NCBI GenBank assembly: GCA_041648955.1
Contig: JBAZOD010000006.1
Span: 1 to 25,067, forward strand
Source: JBAZOD01 sp041648955
Lineage (GTDB): Bacteria; Patescibacteriota; Patescibacteriia; Patescibacteriales; JAQTRU01
DNA: 25,067 nucleotides
Direction: 5' to 3'
A program made the position numbers and the translations under genes. Within the stretch, counting starts at the first letter, position 1. Each line of letters starts with the position of its first letter. Under the pieces are notes generated by a model. It made no database searches. It was not told the DNA's origin and saw only the letters and a program-made list of their open reading frames with translations. This document shows, one piece after another, positions 1 to 7,304 of this stretch.

Positions 1-318
1 CCTTACCCCCCCCCCAATTTTCTCCGCTATCGGCAGGTTTGCAACATCCAATTATTTTTTGTTTTTTGTTTATTGTTAGTTAAAAAATAGGTTTTATTAT
101 GTTTAGAGAGATTTTAAGCCATAAGCCCTAAATATCAAAAGCTCTGAATATCAAAGTATCGCCTTATTCAAGGAGTTATCTTTATTGGATTTATTTATGT
201 TGTGAGATGCAAAAAATGCTGGAAAATTATGTTATTAAGGATTAAAATGCCTAACAGAGGCAAAGAGGGGTAATTAAAAGTTATTTAGTGCTAAATTGTT
301 ATTAGATGATTTAAACAA
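1..318. other. AT-rich stretch with no gene seen
   Basis: I see no credible coding region here on either strand; reading frames are closed after a few codons. A run of ten C lies at 6-15, which stands out in such AT-rich DNA and may mark a sequence or assembly edge. Positions 130-165 carry a loose direct repeat of AATATCAAAAG/GAATATCAAAG. No convincing promoter or terminator was found. Confidence 0.5.
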
Positions 319-415
319 ATGAACAATGGTTTCCAATACAAAGCAGATTATAAATTTTTTCTTGAACAAGTTGGCAAGAGGAGGTAAGGTTCTGTTTAAG
401 AAAAAGCTTTTAATT
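319..415 (+). pseudogene. Broken 5' fragment of an HNH endonuclease gene
   Basis: The first codons read MNNGFQYKADYKFFLEQ. This closely matches the start of the intact HNH protein at 2962 (MNGFQYKSDYNFFLNR). In the original frame it stops at a TAG-free but TAA-closed point after VGKRR. Shifting by one base after the EQ codons restores the match: LARGGKVLFKKKLL against LANGDEILFKKKFL. Homology ends near 415, just before the next gene. No zinc/HNH half is present, so this is a remnant with a frameshift plus loss of the 3' three quarters. It may be a leftover of gene replacement or of an old duplication. Seen directly: the alignable protein starts. Inferred: the history. Confidence 0.75.
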
Positions 416-417
416 GT

Positions 418-912
418 ATGGGTAATTTAGAAAAACTTAAAACATTTATTAAAAATATTAATATTATCCGCGAAGAAGATGTTGTATATTTATTTGTGTT
501 AATTAGAAAAATAATTGAAGATAGTTATCAAAATGCTGATTCTGAGAATGATAAAAAATGTTTGAGATTAAAATTTTATTGTGATTGGCCATTGCATAAT
601 GTTCTATCCAGAAAATCAGCCATAATAACACTATCGTTGCCCGGGTTTCCTGATGCGCTTGTAAAATTAGAAGAACTTAGAGAAGAATTAATTAAATTTT
701 GTTATAAATATCAGTTAGAAAATTTAGAAAATAAAGTACTCGGAAATTGGGATATATTTAAAATGACATATATTGGCATTATTTCTAATTCTATTTTAGA
801 GGTAAGCGATAATGAGTTTAACAACATAAAGCATAACAGGTTTAAATGTTTCATTAATAATACAGAAATTGGAGATTTAAAGTTTATTAATTTTATATAT
901 GATGAGCACTAA
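418..912 (+). CDS. Hypothetical protein, 164 aa
   Basis: I do not recognise this protein. It is soluble by composition, with no membrane segment or signal peptide. It is rich in Lys, Asn, Ile and Glu, and predicted helices are likely in residues 1-35 and 80-105. No cysteine pairs or nuclease motifs are visible. It starts at ATG 418 right after the HNH fragment and ends 15 nt before the next gene, so the two genes may be co-transcribed. No ribosome binding site is seen, which is usual in this window. Codon use is strongly AT-biased (TTA, AAA, AAT), like the accessory genes around it and unlike the core genes after 18 kb. Confidence 0.6.
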   Translation: MGNLEKLKTFIKNINIIREEDVVYLFVLIRKIIEDSYQNADSENDKKCLRLKFYCDWPLHNVLSRKSAIITLSLPGFPDALVKLEELREELIKFCYKYQLENLENKVLGNWDIFKMTYIGIISNSILEVSDNEFNNIKHNRFKCFINNTEIGDLKFINFIYDEH

Positions 913-927
913 CAGTTTTTATTTTTT

Positions 928-1668
928 ATGGTAACCAAAGAAGCAATCATTAGACAGCTGAAAGAGACCAGCGTCCAAATTGGCGAACGTATGGATGTCG
1001 TCTGTGATCAAGAAATTGGCGATATTGCAGAAGAGTTGGCAATAGCATATAGCCAGTTGCTTAAAATTATTAATGAGAATAAGAGTAAAGTTTCTGATAA
1101 TGACTTTTTAGCAGCTACAACATTATGGACTGCCTGTAATACAATCCTTGCGGGGTTAGATTTGTTTAGACGTGGGTATTCGATAGAGCATCTAATGCTA
1201 TTAAGAAACTCATTAGAAATTATGGCTTCGGCATATGTAATACATGTTGATAATAAAAAGTATATTGTTATGCGCGATACCCCTGATAAGTTTGATTCCA
1301 CGGGGAGCATTGCAGAGGCCAAGAAGGTTGTCCCATTGATTGGCCCAATGTATGGGATGCTTAGTGGTCATTTTACACATGTTAGCGCTTTCCATGTAAT
1401 CCCCCATAAATCTGACACCCCGTTTTGTATTGGTGGGATATATGATCCGAAAAATCAATCATGTAATCCTCTTATTTTATCAATGTTTATTACGGTATCA
1501 GAATTTGTAAATAGTTTTATTGAAACAATGTTTACCGATCATGTTGATAAAATGAGATTTTGGAAATCAACCGGAGGCGGCCTTCTTCAATATAGCCCTA
1601 TTCAAGAAGTTAGGGATAGGCAAGAAAGTTTAATGAAAAAAATTGGTGATAGTTTAAAAAGTTTGTAA
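928..1668 (+). CDS. Hypothetical helical protein, 246 aa
   Basis: This is an all-helical soluble protein without signal peptide. Residues 64-100 (ATTLWTACNTILAGLDLFRR, then GYSIEHLMLLRNSLEIMASA) have the pattern of families in which a repeated helix carries 'A..L...G....A..LLRSLLE', such as DUF5677. That likeness is from memory and weak, so no function is assigned. The middle part has several His residues (GMLSGHFTHVSAFHVIPHK, about 147-165) that could bind metal. It lies 15 nt after the preceding gene and 18 nt before a small membrane protein, so it is probably part of one accessory transcript. No Shine-Dalgarno is visible before ATG 928. Confidence 0.6.
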   Translation: MVTKEAIIRQLKETSVQIGERMDVVCDQEIGDIAEELAIAYSQLLKIINENKSKVSDNDFLAATTLWTACNTILAGLDLFRRGYSIEHLMLLRNSLEIMASAYVIHVDNKKYIVMRDTPDKFDSTGSIAEAKKVVPLIGPMYGMLSGHFTHVSAFHVIPHKSDTPFCIGGIYDPKNQSCNPLILSMFITVSEFVNSFIETMFTDHVDKMRFWKSTGGGLLQYSPIQEVRDRQESLMKKIGDSLKSL

Positions 1669-1686
1669 GTAGCTATAAATTTGGAT

Positions 1687-1914
1687 ATGAAAAGAGCTTA
1701 TCACTACCGCAGATCCTCAAATGGTTTATGGCCAGACACCAATAGATTAATTGGAAGTTTAACATATTTTGTTTTTCACTCTTTCATATTCTGGCTTTCT
1801 TACAAAATATGGGGCATACAGATGTTTGATGAGATATGGTTTTATGTTATGCATTTAGCTGCGCTTTCTTTAGCTAAGCTATTTCTTATGGCTATACATG
1901 TTTGGGATCATTAA
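1687..1914 (+). CDS. Small membrane protein, 75 aa
   Basis: The protein has a basic N-terminus (MKRAYHYRRSSNGLW) followed by two hydrophobic stretches: about residues 22-42 (IGSLTYFVFHSFIFWLSYKI) and 47-70 (FDEIWFYVMHLAALSLAKLFLM). These are likely membrane segments, with the N-terminus inside. I chose ATG 1687 because the frame's earlier codon at 1681 is TTG. The stop lies 11 nt before the ATG of the next gene. No family is recognised. Position between two unknown soluble proteins suggests an accessory operon, possibly defence- or element-related, but nothing in the sequence proves that. Confidence 0.5.
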   Translation: MKRAYHYRRSSNGLWPDTNRLIGSLTYFVFHSFIFWLSYKIWGIQMFDEIWFYVMHLAALSLAKLFLMAIHVWDH

Positions 1915-1925
1915 TTAACAAAAAA

Positions 1926-2387
1926 ATGACAAAAACAGCAGAGCAATATAATAGATTAAAAAGATGGTATAATCTTTTTTTGGAAATTAATCAAGGGATA
2001 ACACATAATCGCGATAGTGATTATTATGTTGATACTGTATATAGTTTTTTTCAAAATTGTCATCATCTAAAAGACTGGGTTGTTAATGATGAAGAGAATG
2101 TTCTTACCGCAAACGATTTAAATGTTTATATAAATAGGAATAAAGAGTTAAAAGTGTGTGGCGCATTATGCAATGGCTCTAAACATCTTGTGATTAAAAA
2201 TGAGAATTTTGATAAGAACACAAGAATAGATCATAAAGAAATTAAGTTGGCTTTGGGTGGAGGGACCCCTCATATTAAAATTAAATTTGAAATTAGCACC
2301 TCTGACGAAACTTATGATGCATTTGATTTAGCAACAAAGTGTTTGAGTTTGTGGGAAGATTTTTTAAAAATTAATAAAATAATTTAA
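1926..2387 (+). CDS. Conserved hypothetical protein, 153 aa
   Basis: The motif pattern is distinctive: an aromatic Cys/His helix (SFFQNCHHLKDWVVND, about residues 40-55) and a later ALCNGSKHLVI segment (about 85-95). I recall this combination from a widespread family of unknown function found beside mobile or defence genes. The two helical motifs would be compatible with a HEPN-type fold, but that is inference. The start is ATG 1926; the in-frame TTG at 1902 would overlap the upstream membrane protein by 13 nt. There is no signal peptide and no membrane segment. The C-terminal part (KIKFEISTSDETYDAFDLAT onward) looks like a beta strand followed by a final helix. Confidence 0.6.
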   Translation: MTKTAEQYNRLKRWYNLFLEINQGITHNRDSDYYVDTVYSFFQNCHHLKDWVVNDEENVLTANDLNVYINRNKELKVCGALCNGSKHLVIKNENFDKNTRIDHKEIKLALGGGTPHIKIKFEISTSDETYDAFDLATKCLSLWEDFLKINKII

Positions 2388-2427
2388 GGAAGATAATTAT
2401 ACTAAAAAAATGTAGGCAATTTTATTT

Positions 2428-2949
2428 ATGATGCCCATAAACAAGGAAGTAATAAGAGAATACGCTGATAAATACGACAAGGCCGTTGTTGGTAGTTTTG
2501 ATGAATATGGGGAGAAAGAATTAAAGGAATGGTTTGTAAATCATAAGTATTTAGATAAAGAGAACTTTGTTAGATTGGGGAGGTGGAAATCTCGTCGGCC
2601 AACTAAACACTATGAAAGTAATGATGATAGATTGGTCAGAGATATTACTAAATTAAGCCTTTTGTCCGAGGATGAAGAAGCCCGTATTAAAATCCTATTT
2701 ACGTTGAAAGGTGTATCTTGACCAGTTGCTTCCACGATTTTACATTTTGCTTTTCCGGATAGATACTCGATTTTGGATTTTAGGGCCTTATGGTCGCTTG
2801 GCATTGAGCAGCCAAAAAGTTATAACATTAATTTCTGGTTACACTACTGTGAAAAAGTAAGAGAAATAGCCAAGAGTGTTCAAGAAGATATTAGAACGGT
2901 AGACAAGGCTCTTTGGCGGTATTCTAAAGAAAATCAAGATATTAATTAA
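2428..2949 (+). pseudogene. Conserved hypothetical gene interrupted by in-frame TGA
   Basis: An ORF of 97 codons starts at ATG 2428 (or 2431) and ends at TGA 2719-2721. The same frame then stays open for 75 more codons to TAA 2947-2949. The downstream part is clearly protein-like: PVASTILHFAFPDRYSILD, then FRALWSLG, then a Trp/Tyr-rich helix (YNINFWLHYCEKVREIAKSV). In homologues I remember, the segment before PVASTILHF reads GVGW or similar, so TGA most likely replaces a TGG tryptophan codon. The full product would be 173 aa. It looks like a recent nonsense mutation, a sequencing error, or less likely recoding. It ends 12 nt before the HNH gene. Function is unknown. Confidence 0.7.
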
Positions 2950-2961
2950 CGCTAAGCTAAA

Positions 2962-3372
2962 ATGAACGGATTTCAATATAAATCAGACTATAATTTTTTC
3001 TTAAATAGGCTGGCTAACGGAGATGAGATATTATTTAAGAAGAAGTTTTTAAAAATGTTTGATTTTAGATCGCCATTCATTAAAAGAAAAGAGTTTAATT
3101 TAATAAGGAATAAAATTTTTAAGGAGTTGGTTGCAAAATATGACAAGAAATGCCAATTAAAGATTCATCCCGATTGTAGTAAAGAGGAGAAATTTGATGT
3201 TGATCATTATATCCCGCTCTCGACTAATCAGCTTAATAAAAGTTTAAGAGGCTTAAAGCCGAAGGTCGGTAAAAAAATAGCCTCGCAGAGTTTTGGATCT
3301 AATAATATTTCTAACTTAAGGATAGCTTGCAAACGTTGTAATTCCTTTAAAAAGCACAAAATTTTAATATAA
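2962..3372 (+). CDS. HNH endonuclease, 136 aa
   Basis: The product carries an HNH nuclease domain in its C-terminal half. A zinc-binding pair sits at C64 and C72 (CQLKIHPDC) and a second pair at C123/C126 (ACKRC). The catalytic stretch is DVDHYIPLS (H82 as general base candidate), and NNISNLRIACKRCN carries the last conserved Asn/Cys block. The Lys-rich N-terminal 60 residues are probably DNA-binding. HNH proteins of this size act as homing, phage packaging or restriction-type nucleases; context does not decide which. It follows the interrupted gene by 12 nt. A frameshifted fragment of a close paralogue lies at 319-415. An AT-rich, gene-free stretch follows. Confidence 0.85.
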   Translation: MNGFQYKSDYNFFLNRLANGDEILFKKKFLKMFDFRSPFIKRKEFNLIRNKIFKELVAKYDKKCQLKIHPDCSKEEKFDVDHYIPLSTNQLNKSLRGLKPKVGKKIASQSFGSNNISNLRIACKRCNSFKKHKILI

Positions 3373-3532
3373 AATTATTTTTTATTAATTATATGGATGT
3401 ATTATATGTATTACTGGGTTAGCTTCTTGGAAATAGTAAGTAAAGGAATGGATTATTTTAATCATTAATTAAATTGCTAAATCGTACCAAAAAACTTGAT
3501 GTTAGAGACTAATTTTGTTGGTTATCGATATC
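3373..3532. other. AT-rich intergenic DNA, no gene seen
   Basis: No reading frame of useful length is visible here. The stretch separates the HNH gene from the promoter of the serine protease cassette. No clear hairpin followed by a T run was found after the HNH stop, so how that transcript ends is unknown. Confidence 0.4.
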
Positions 3533-3561
3533 TTTTAATTTGTCCCTAATTTTGGTATAAT
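3533..3561 (+). promoter_or_regulatory. Likely promoter of the serine protease cassette
   Basis: A perfect TATAAT lies at 3556-3561 and is preceded by TGG, giving an extended -10 element. A weak -35 (TTTTAA, 3533-3538) sits 17 nt upstream. The expected start of transcription, near 3568, would leave a leader of about 40 nt before ATG 3609. Confidence 0.55.
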
Positions 3562-3608
3562 TAAAATACAAAAAATTAATATAGCATAAGAAATAGAGTA
3601 AATTATTT

Positions 3609-4805
3609 ATGGCATTTTTAGAGAGAATTGAGTTATATAAACAAATTGAGATAAACAGAGGCAACCCTCTTATTGTTTATGTTACATCTCAGAGACAGGG
3701 GGCGCTTGCTTCGATGGCCGGAGATGTTATTAATGAATTAATTGATCAGGTACGTGCTATTGAAATAACCCCAGAAACCTCCGTCGACTTATTAATTGAA
3801 TCGTTCGGTGGTGACCCCCTTGTTTCATGGAGGATAATTTCCCTTCTACGTTCTTTATTCCAAAAAGTGAATGTGATTGTGCCACACTCCGCTTTTAGCG
3901 CGGCGACCTTGTTAGCTCTTGGAGCCGATGAAATTGTTATGGGTTCATATGGTTCGTTGGGGCCGATTGACCCACAAATTACAACGAAGAGAAAAGATGG
4001 CACAACACAGGAGTTTGGCTATGAAGATGTGGTTTCTTTTTTGAGTTTTGTGCGAGAAGAGGGAGGAATAACTGAACAGCAGTATATAAAAGGTGCTTTT
4101 GAAAAACTATGCGAAGTTGTGGAACCACCAGTTTTAGGTTTTGCAAAGAGATCATCTTCGCTCTCAATTTCAATAGGAGAAAAAATGCTCCAAATGCATA
4201 TGACTGATCCAGAAGAAAAAACGCAGGCCCATACAATAGCCATGAAACTCAATAAAAGTTTTTTTAGTCACGGACACGCCCTCGGGAGGAAAGAGGCAGA
4301 GGAAATAGGATTGAATGTGATAGCTCCTAATGCAGATTTGGAAAAACTAATATGGGATGTCCATACAGATTTCGAGTTAGAACTTCAGACTCGTACTCCA
4401 TTTGATCCGGTGGCAGAATATTTGAAAGATCCATTAGCCGCCCCACTTCTTCAATCGCCACCACCATTTAGCATTCCTCCGCAGATAGCTAATAATCAGC
4501 AAGTTCTTCTTCAATTACTCCAAAATTATATAAATCAACAATCTAATGTCGCTCTTCCCAATATTGAGGTTGAATTAAAACATGCTTTTGTAGAAAGTCA
4601 AAGAGTGTCATCAGAATGCTATGCTAAAGGCAGAATACTTATTCAGAGAACGCTGGATATGCGATTAAATAGTAATGTAATATTTTTGGATAGAGGGTGG
4701 CATAAGGTTGAAATTCCGACAGCAGTAGAGACGTCGATATCAGAAACAACCACGCCTCCATCAGTTTCAGCGCCGGCGCAAGAACCTGTTGTCGCGTCTA
4801 TTTAA
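3609..4805 (+). CDS. ClpP/SppA-fold serine protease, SDH_sah family, 398 aa
   Basis: Residues 20-125 fit the SDH_sah ('serine dehydrogenase proteinase', PF01972) branch of the ClpP/crotonase fold. VDLLIESFGGDP (59-70) is the oxyanion strand-turn with GG. VPHSAFSAATLLALGADEIV (91-110) has the expected nucleophile, probably S97. MGSYGSLGPIDPQI (111-124) is the family signature after it. It has no N-terminal membrane anchor or signal peptide, so it probably acts in the cytoplasm or at the membrane face. The C-terminus from about 270 is Pro/Gln-rich and ends in a Thr/Pro/Val tail, probably disordered. Substrates of this family are not firmly known. Two tiny ORFs follow at 17 and 14 nt spacing and are probably co-transcribed. 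Confidence 0.85.
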   Translation: MAFLERIELYKQIEINRGNPLIVYVTSQRQGALASMAGDVINELIDQVRAIEITPETSVDLLIESFGGDPLVSWRIISLLRSLFQKVNVIVPHSAFSAATLLALGADEIVMGSYGSLGPIDPQITTKRKDGTTQEFGYEDVVSFLSFVREEGGITEQQYIKGAFEKLCEVVEPPVLGFAKRSSSLSISIGEKMLQMHMTDPEEKTQAHTIAMKLNKSFFSHGHALGRKEAEEIGLNVIAPNADLEKLIWDVHTDFELELQTRTPFDPVAEYLKDPLAAPLLQSPPPFSIPPQIANNQQVLLQLLQNYINQQSNVALPNIEVELKHAFVESQRVSSECYAKGRILIQRTLDMRLNSNVIFLDRGWHKVEIPTAVETSISETTTPPSVSAPAQEPVVASI

Positions 4806-4822
4806 GATTATAATTAAATAAA

Positions 4823-4999
4823 ATGAATACTATTGATAATAGACCAGAAAATAGATATTTAGAGAGCCCTTATAGTATTAGAGAAACGGGGTTAGACACG
4901 CAGATGCCTTTTAGTGAAAAGAATTCACTTGAGGGCGGCCATCATTTTTCGCAGAAAAATTCTTTTCCCGAATCGCCTGTACCTGATAATGAGGGATAA
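4823..4999 (+). CDS. Small hydrophilic protein, 58 aa
   Basis: ATG 4823 opens a 58-codon frame ending at TAA 4997-4999. The product (MNTIDNRPENRYLESPYSIR at the start, ending SPVPDNEG) is rich in Asn, Ser, Pro and Glu and has no hydrophobic segment, so it is probably disordered. It lies 17 nt after the protease gene and 15 nt before the next small gene, which supports translation as part of the cassette. No relatives are recognised. Possible roles such as protease substrate or adaptor are speculation based on position only. Confidence 0.5.
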   Translation: MNTIDNRPENRYLESPYSIRETGLDTQMPFSEKNSLEGGHHFSQKNSFPESPVPDNEG

Positions 5000-5013
5000 T
5001 AAAAATATATAAT

Positions 5014-5223
5014 ATGAAAACATTTAAATCTAACTCAACGCGATTAATGGAAAATAAAAAATGGACACCCTCCGGAACGTTATTTGAAGTCATTGATTAC
5101 GGGAAACAGATAATAACGGAGGCTGACGGATTTTCCGTCCAATTTGATACCAAAGAAGAGGCAGACAACTATTTTGAGAATTATTATATCAATAAGGGTT
5201 ATAAGCCGAGTAAGATAAATTAG
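5014..5223 (+). CDS. Hypothetical small protein, 69 aa
   Basis: This is a small mixed alpha/beta protein: a strand pair around TPSGTLFEVIDYGKQI and GFSVQFDTKEEADNYFENYY, ending GYKPSKIN. No membrane segment, cysteines or catalytic motif are visible and I do not recognise the family. It is the third gene of the cassette started by the serine protease. Stop TAG at 5221-5223 is followed by AT-rich DNA without a clear terminator. Confidence 0.55.
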   Translation: MKTFKSNSTRLMENKKWTPSGTLFEVIDYGKQIITEADGFSVQFDTKEEADNYFENYYINKGYKPSKIN

Positions 5224-5260
5224 AATTTTTTATTTTTACCCCTCTCCTATATCGCCGTGA

Positions 5261-5281
5261 CCACATTGTGGCCACATTGTG
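5261..5281 (+). repeat. Tandem palindromic 11-mers
   Basis: CCACATTGTG occurs twice with a period of 11 bases (5261-5270 and 5272-5281). The unit CCACA-T-TGTGG is itself an inverted repeat. The array lies between the protease cassette and the tRNA-Gly-like attachment core, about 125 nt from it. It could be an operator or a recombinase/accessory protein site; no direct evidence separates these. Confidence 0.55.
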
Positions 5282-5405
5282 TCCAAGAGGTAATGAAAAT
5301 TAAGAAAACTTAGTAAAATATAATTTCAAATAAGAAATCATATTTATTCTAACATTCCGCAATTTACCCGAATATTTCTATCTTTCTGAAAACTGGCCCG
5401 AGCTC

Positions 5406-5428
5406 TTCGATTCCCGTTACCCGCTCCA
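5406..5428 (+). other. Candidate attachment core: 3' end of tRNA-Gly
   Basis: The sequence TTCGATTCCCGTTACCC continues into GCTCCA. It matches the T loop, T-stem 3' arm, acceptor 3' arm, discriminator T and CCA of a bacterial tRNA-Gly. The bases before it (GAGCTC) cannot pair with the T stem, and no D arm, anticodon or 5' acceptor precedes it, so it is not a tRNA gene. It overlaps the final codons and TAA stop of the serine recombinase on the other strand. A tRNA 3' end next to an integrase is the classical form of an att site. No second copy was found by eye in the window. Confidence 0.65.
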
Positions 5429-6955
5429 TAAGGGGGGATTTATAAATTCATTATCCCCAGTATTTACAAGAGCCTTCTCATTTTGAGAGGGCTTTTGTAA
5501 TTTAAGCAGAGCCTTGAATAGAGGCGTAGGGATAGCCTCTACTATGGTTTTGCCTTCTACTATGAATTTCTCCCAGAAAAAGCCTAGATACCGCCTTTTA
5601 ACCTCAAATTGTCCGTTCTTGTAGTTCTGATAGATGTTTCGACTATATTCCACTACTTTCGCAAATTCTTCTGGATTAACCGTTTTTCTACTTCTTAGCT
5701 TGGCTATTTCCAGTTCAATTCTATTAATTTCGGTTTCGTATTCGGCTGCTTTTTTCTTATAGACTTCTGGTGTAATCGTTTCTTGGATTAGCAAGTCTTC
5801 AATTCGACTAGCTTGTTTTTTAACCGCCCCTTGTCTTTCTTGTAATACTAGTATGTCTTTCCCAACACCTTTTTGATATTCATTGAAAGTATTTTTTAAT
5901 TCTACGATTAGCTCATCGTAAAACGAATCAGAGAAATTAACTTTTTTGAAGAATTCTTCCACTTGCTTTTCTAGATCAGGGAGGGATATATTAACGCTAG
6001 AATGACATTTTTTCCCTTTAGTACAATGATAATAGGAATAAGTTTTTCCGTTGGTATTCTTGCTATGGTGTTCAGCAGTGAATCGGCGTCCGCATTTACA
6101 GAATACAAATCCGGCCAAAAGGAAATTATGTTTTCTTTCGGCGTTTTTCTTGAGAGTTCGAGAATTTCTTATGTCTTGGACAAGAAGCCAAGTATCTTTG
6201 GAAATTAGGGGTTCATGCTTGCCTTTATGAATTTTGCCAGCCCACTTAAACTCGCCATAATAGAAGGGGTTTTCTAAGGCTTCGCTTAGTCGGCTAATTT
6301 GCAATTTTTTGCCGTTTTTTGTCCGATAGCCATCGTCGTATAGTCGGTCATTAATTTCTTCAATGCTATAACCACCAGAAGCGTATAGGTCGAAAGCCTT
6401 TTTTATCAGCGGAGCTCTAACTGGGTCTAAAGTTAATATCAGTTTTTCGTCTTTTCTAGTGTTTTGGTAGCCGCAAGGGGCTTTGCCAGGAAGCCAGCCA
6501 GATATTGCCTTCTGTTCCATCCCTTTTTTAACTTTACGACTAGTAATGTCTGATTGAAATTGGTTTACTGAAGCGGTGATAGTGTCTATAAGTTTTCCTT
6601 CGGCCGTGTCATCAAAACCAGGCTGGGAGACGGATAGCAGTTTAGCGCCGTTTCTTCTAAGGAGAGCTTTTATTGCTAGGTGGTCTTCGGTGTTTCTAGC
6701 TATTCTGTCGGTGTCTTGGACTAGGACGGTAGTGATGTCCTTATGCTCTTCAATATAGGCTAGCATTTCTTTAAGAGCCGGACGGCCTTTAATACTCGTG
6801 CCAGATTTACCGGCATCTTCAAAAATCTCAACAATAACCAGCCCCTCCTTAGAGGCTGATTCAGCACAAATTCTTTTCTGAGCGTCGAGAGAGTAATGAT
6901 TTTCCTTAGCTTGCTCTTCGGTGCTCACCCTTGTATAGACTACTGCTTTTTCCAT
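5417..6955 (-). CDS. Large serine recombinase (site-specific integrase), 512 aa
   Basis: The N-terminal resolvase domain (about 3-150) has the catalytic serine S11 in YTRVSTEEQ, and further signature residues in DTDRIARN (about 81-88) and GRPALKEML. A recombinase (PF07508-type) domain follows (about 153-255, starting GWLPGKAPCGY). A zinc ribbon uses C286, C288, C311 and C317, and a coiled coil spans about 370-425. This is the layout of phage/ICE large serine integrases, which join attP to attB by double-strand cleavage with a 5' phosphoserine link. The last residues (PPLWSG) and TAA are encoded by the tRNA-Gly-like core, so integration would preserve the gene end. The start is ATG 6955. The gene faces the putative element border. 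Confidence 0.92.
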   Translation of the reverse strand: MEKAVVYTRVSTEEQAKENHYSLDAQKRICAESASKEGLVIVEIFEDAGKSGTSIKGRPALKEMLAYIEEHKDITTVLVQDTDRIARNTEDHLAIKALLRRNGAKLLSVSQPGFDDTAEGKLIDTITASVNQFQSDITSRKVKKGMEQKAISGWLPGKAPCGYQNTRKDEKLILTLDPVRAPLIKKAFDLYASGGYSIEEINDRLYDDGYRTKNGKKLQISRLSEALENPFYYGEFKWAGKIHKGKHEPLISKDTWLLVQDIRNSRTLKKNAERKHNFLLAGFVFCKCGRRFTAEHHSKNTNGKTYSYYHCTKGKKCHSSVNISLPDLEKQVEEFFKKVNFSDSFYDELIVELKNTFNEYQKGVGKDILVLQERQGAVKKQASRIEDLLIQETITPEVYKKKAAEYETEINRIELEIAKLRSRKTVNPEEFAKVVEYSRNIYQNYKNGQFEVKRRYLGFFWEKFIVEGKTIVEAIPTPLFKALLKLQKPSQNEKALVNTGDNEFINPPLWSG

Positions 6956-7304
6956 TCTTTTTGCTTATTGTTGAGTGAAATTATATGTTATCTCTGGGAA
7001 GAAAAATACCGTTAATTATCTGAGGAGTTTTATCTTTCGGTGGGGGAGTAGAAATCAAAATCAAGAAAAGAGGGGTGGGGCATAATATATATACCCAGTG
7101 ATAGCTGGTCGTCTCCTGGCCTGGTTAAATTTGAAATTTCAGTCACCATTTAAAAATTATAAAGGGTTCATTTATTCTTCTAAACCGAGCCGTTAAGAAA
7201 ACTTAATCAATAAATATATTAAATATAAATATATTAGTAATTAAATTTGGGATTTTATTTTAAGAAAATAAAATCGGTATCTCTCTCATTACATTTAATA
7301 TTTA
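6956..7304. other. Intergenic region with inverted repeats, possible control or origin region
   Basis: No gene is seen in these ~350 nt. The part 7000-7140 is richer in G and contains a small inverted repeat (CCAG TGATAG CTGG, about 7094). The part 7195-7280 is extremely AT-rich, with repeated AAATATATTA blocks and a strong palindrome at 7251-7275. It lies between the integrase and a winged-helix Rep-like gene. An AT-rich palindromic stretch there could be a replication or regulatory region; that is inference. Confidence 0.4.
7251..7275. repeat. Perfect 11-bp inverted repeat
   Basis: GATTTTATTTT, a 3-nt spacer, then AAAATAAAATC. It starts about 30 nt after the stop of the minus-strand winged-helix gene. 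It could fold in RNA and slow transcription, but no T run follows on the minus strand, so it is at best a weak terminator. A protein-binding or unwinding site is the alternative. Confidence 0.6.

Noticed and set aside
2719..2721. Alternative genetic code (UGA as Trp or Gly)
   Set aside because: The macro-domain gene ends at TGA (9714-9716) at its natural domain end with a long open continuation, and core genes use TGG and GGN normally with no other in-frame TGA.
5330..5428. A complete tRNA-Gly gene
   Set aside because: Only the T loop and 3' acceptor half match. No 5' acceptor arm, D arm or anticodon stem can be formed upstream, and the T stem lacks its 5' partner.
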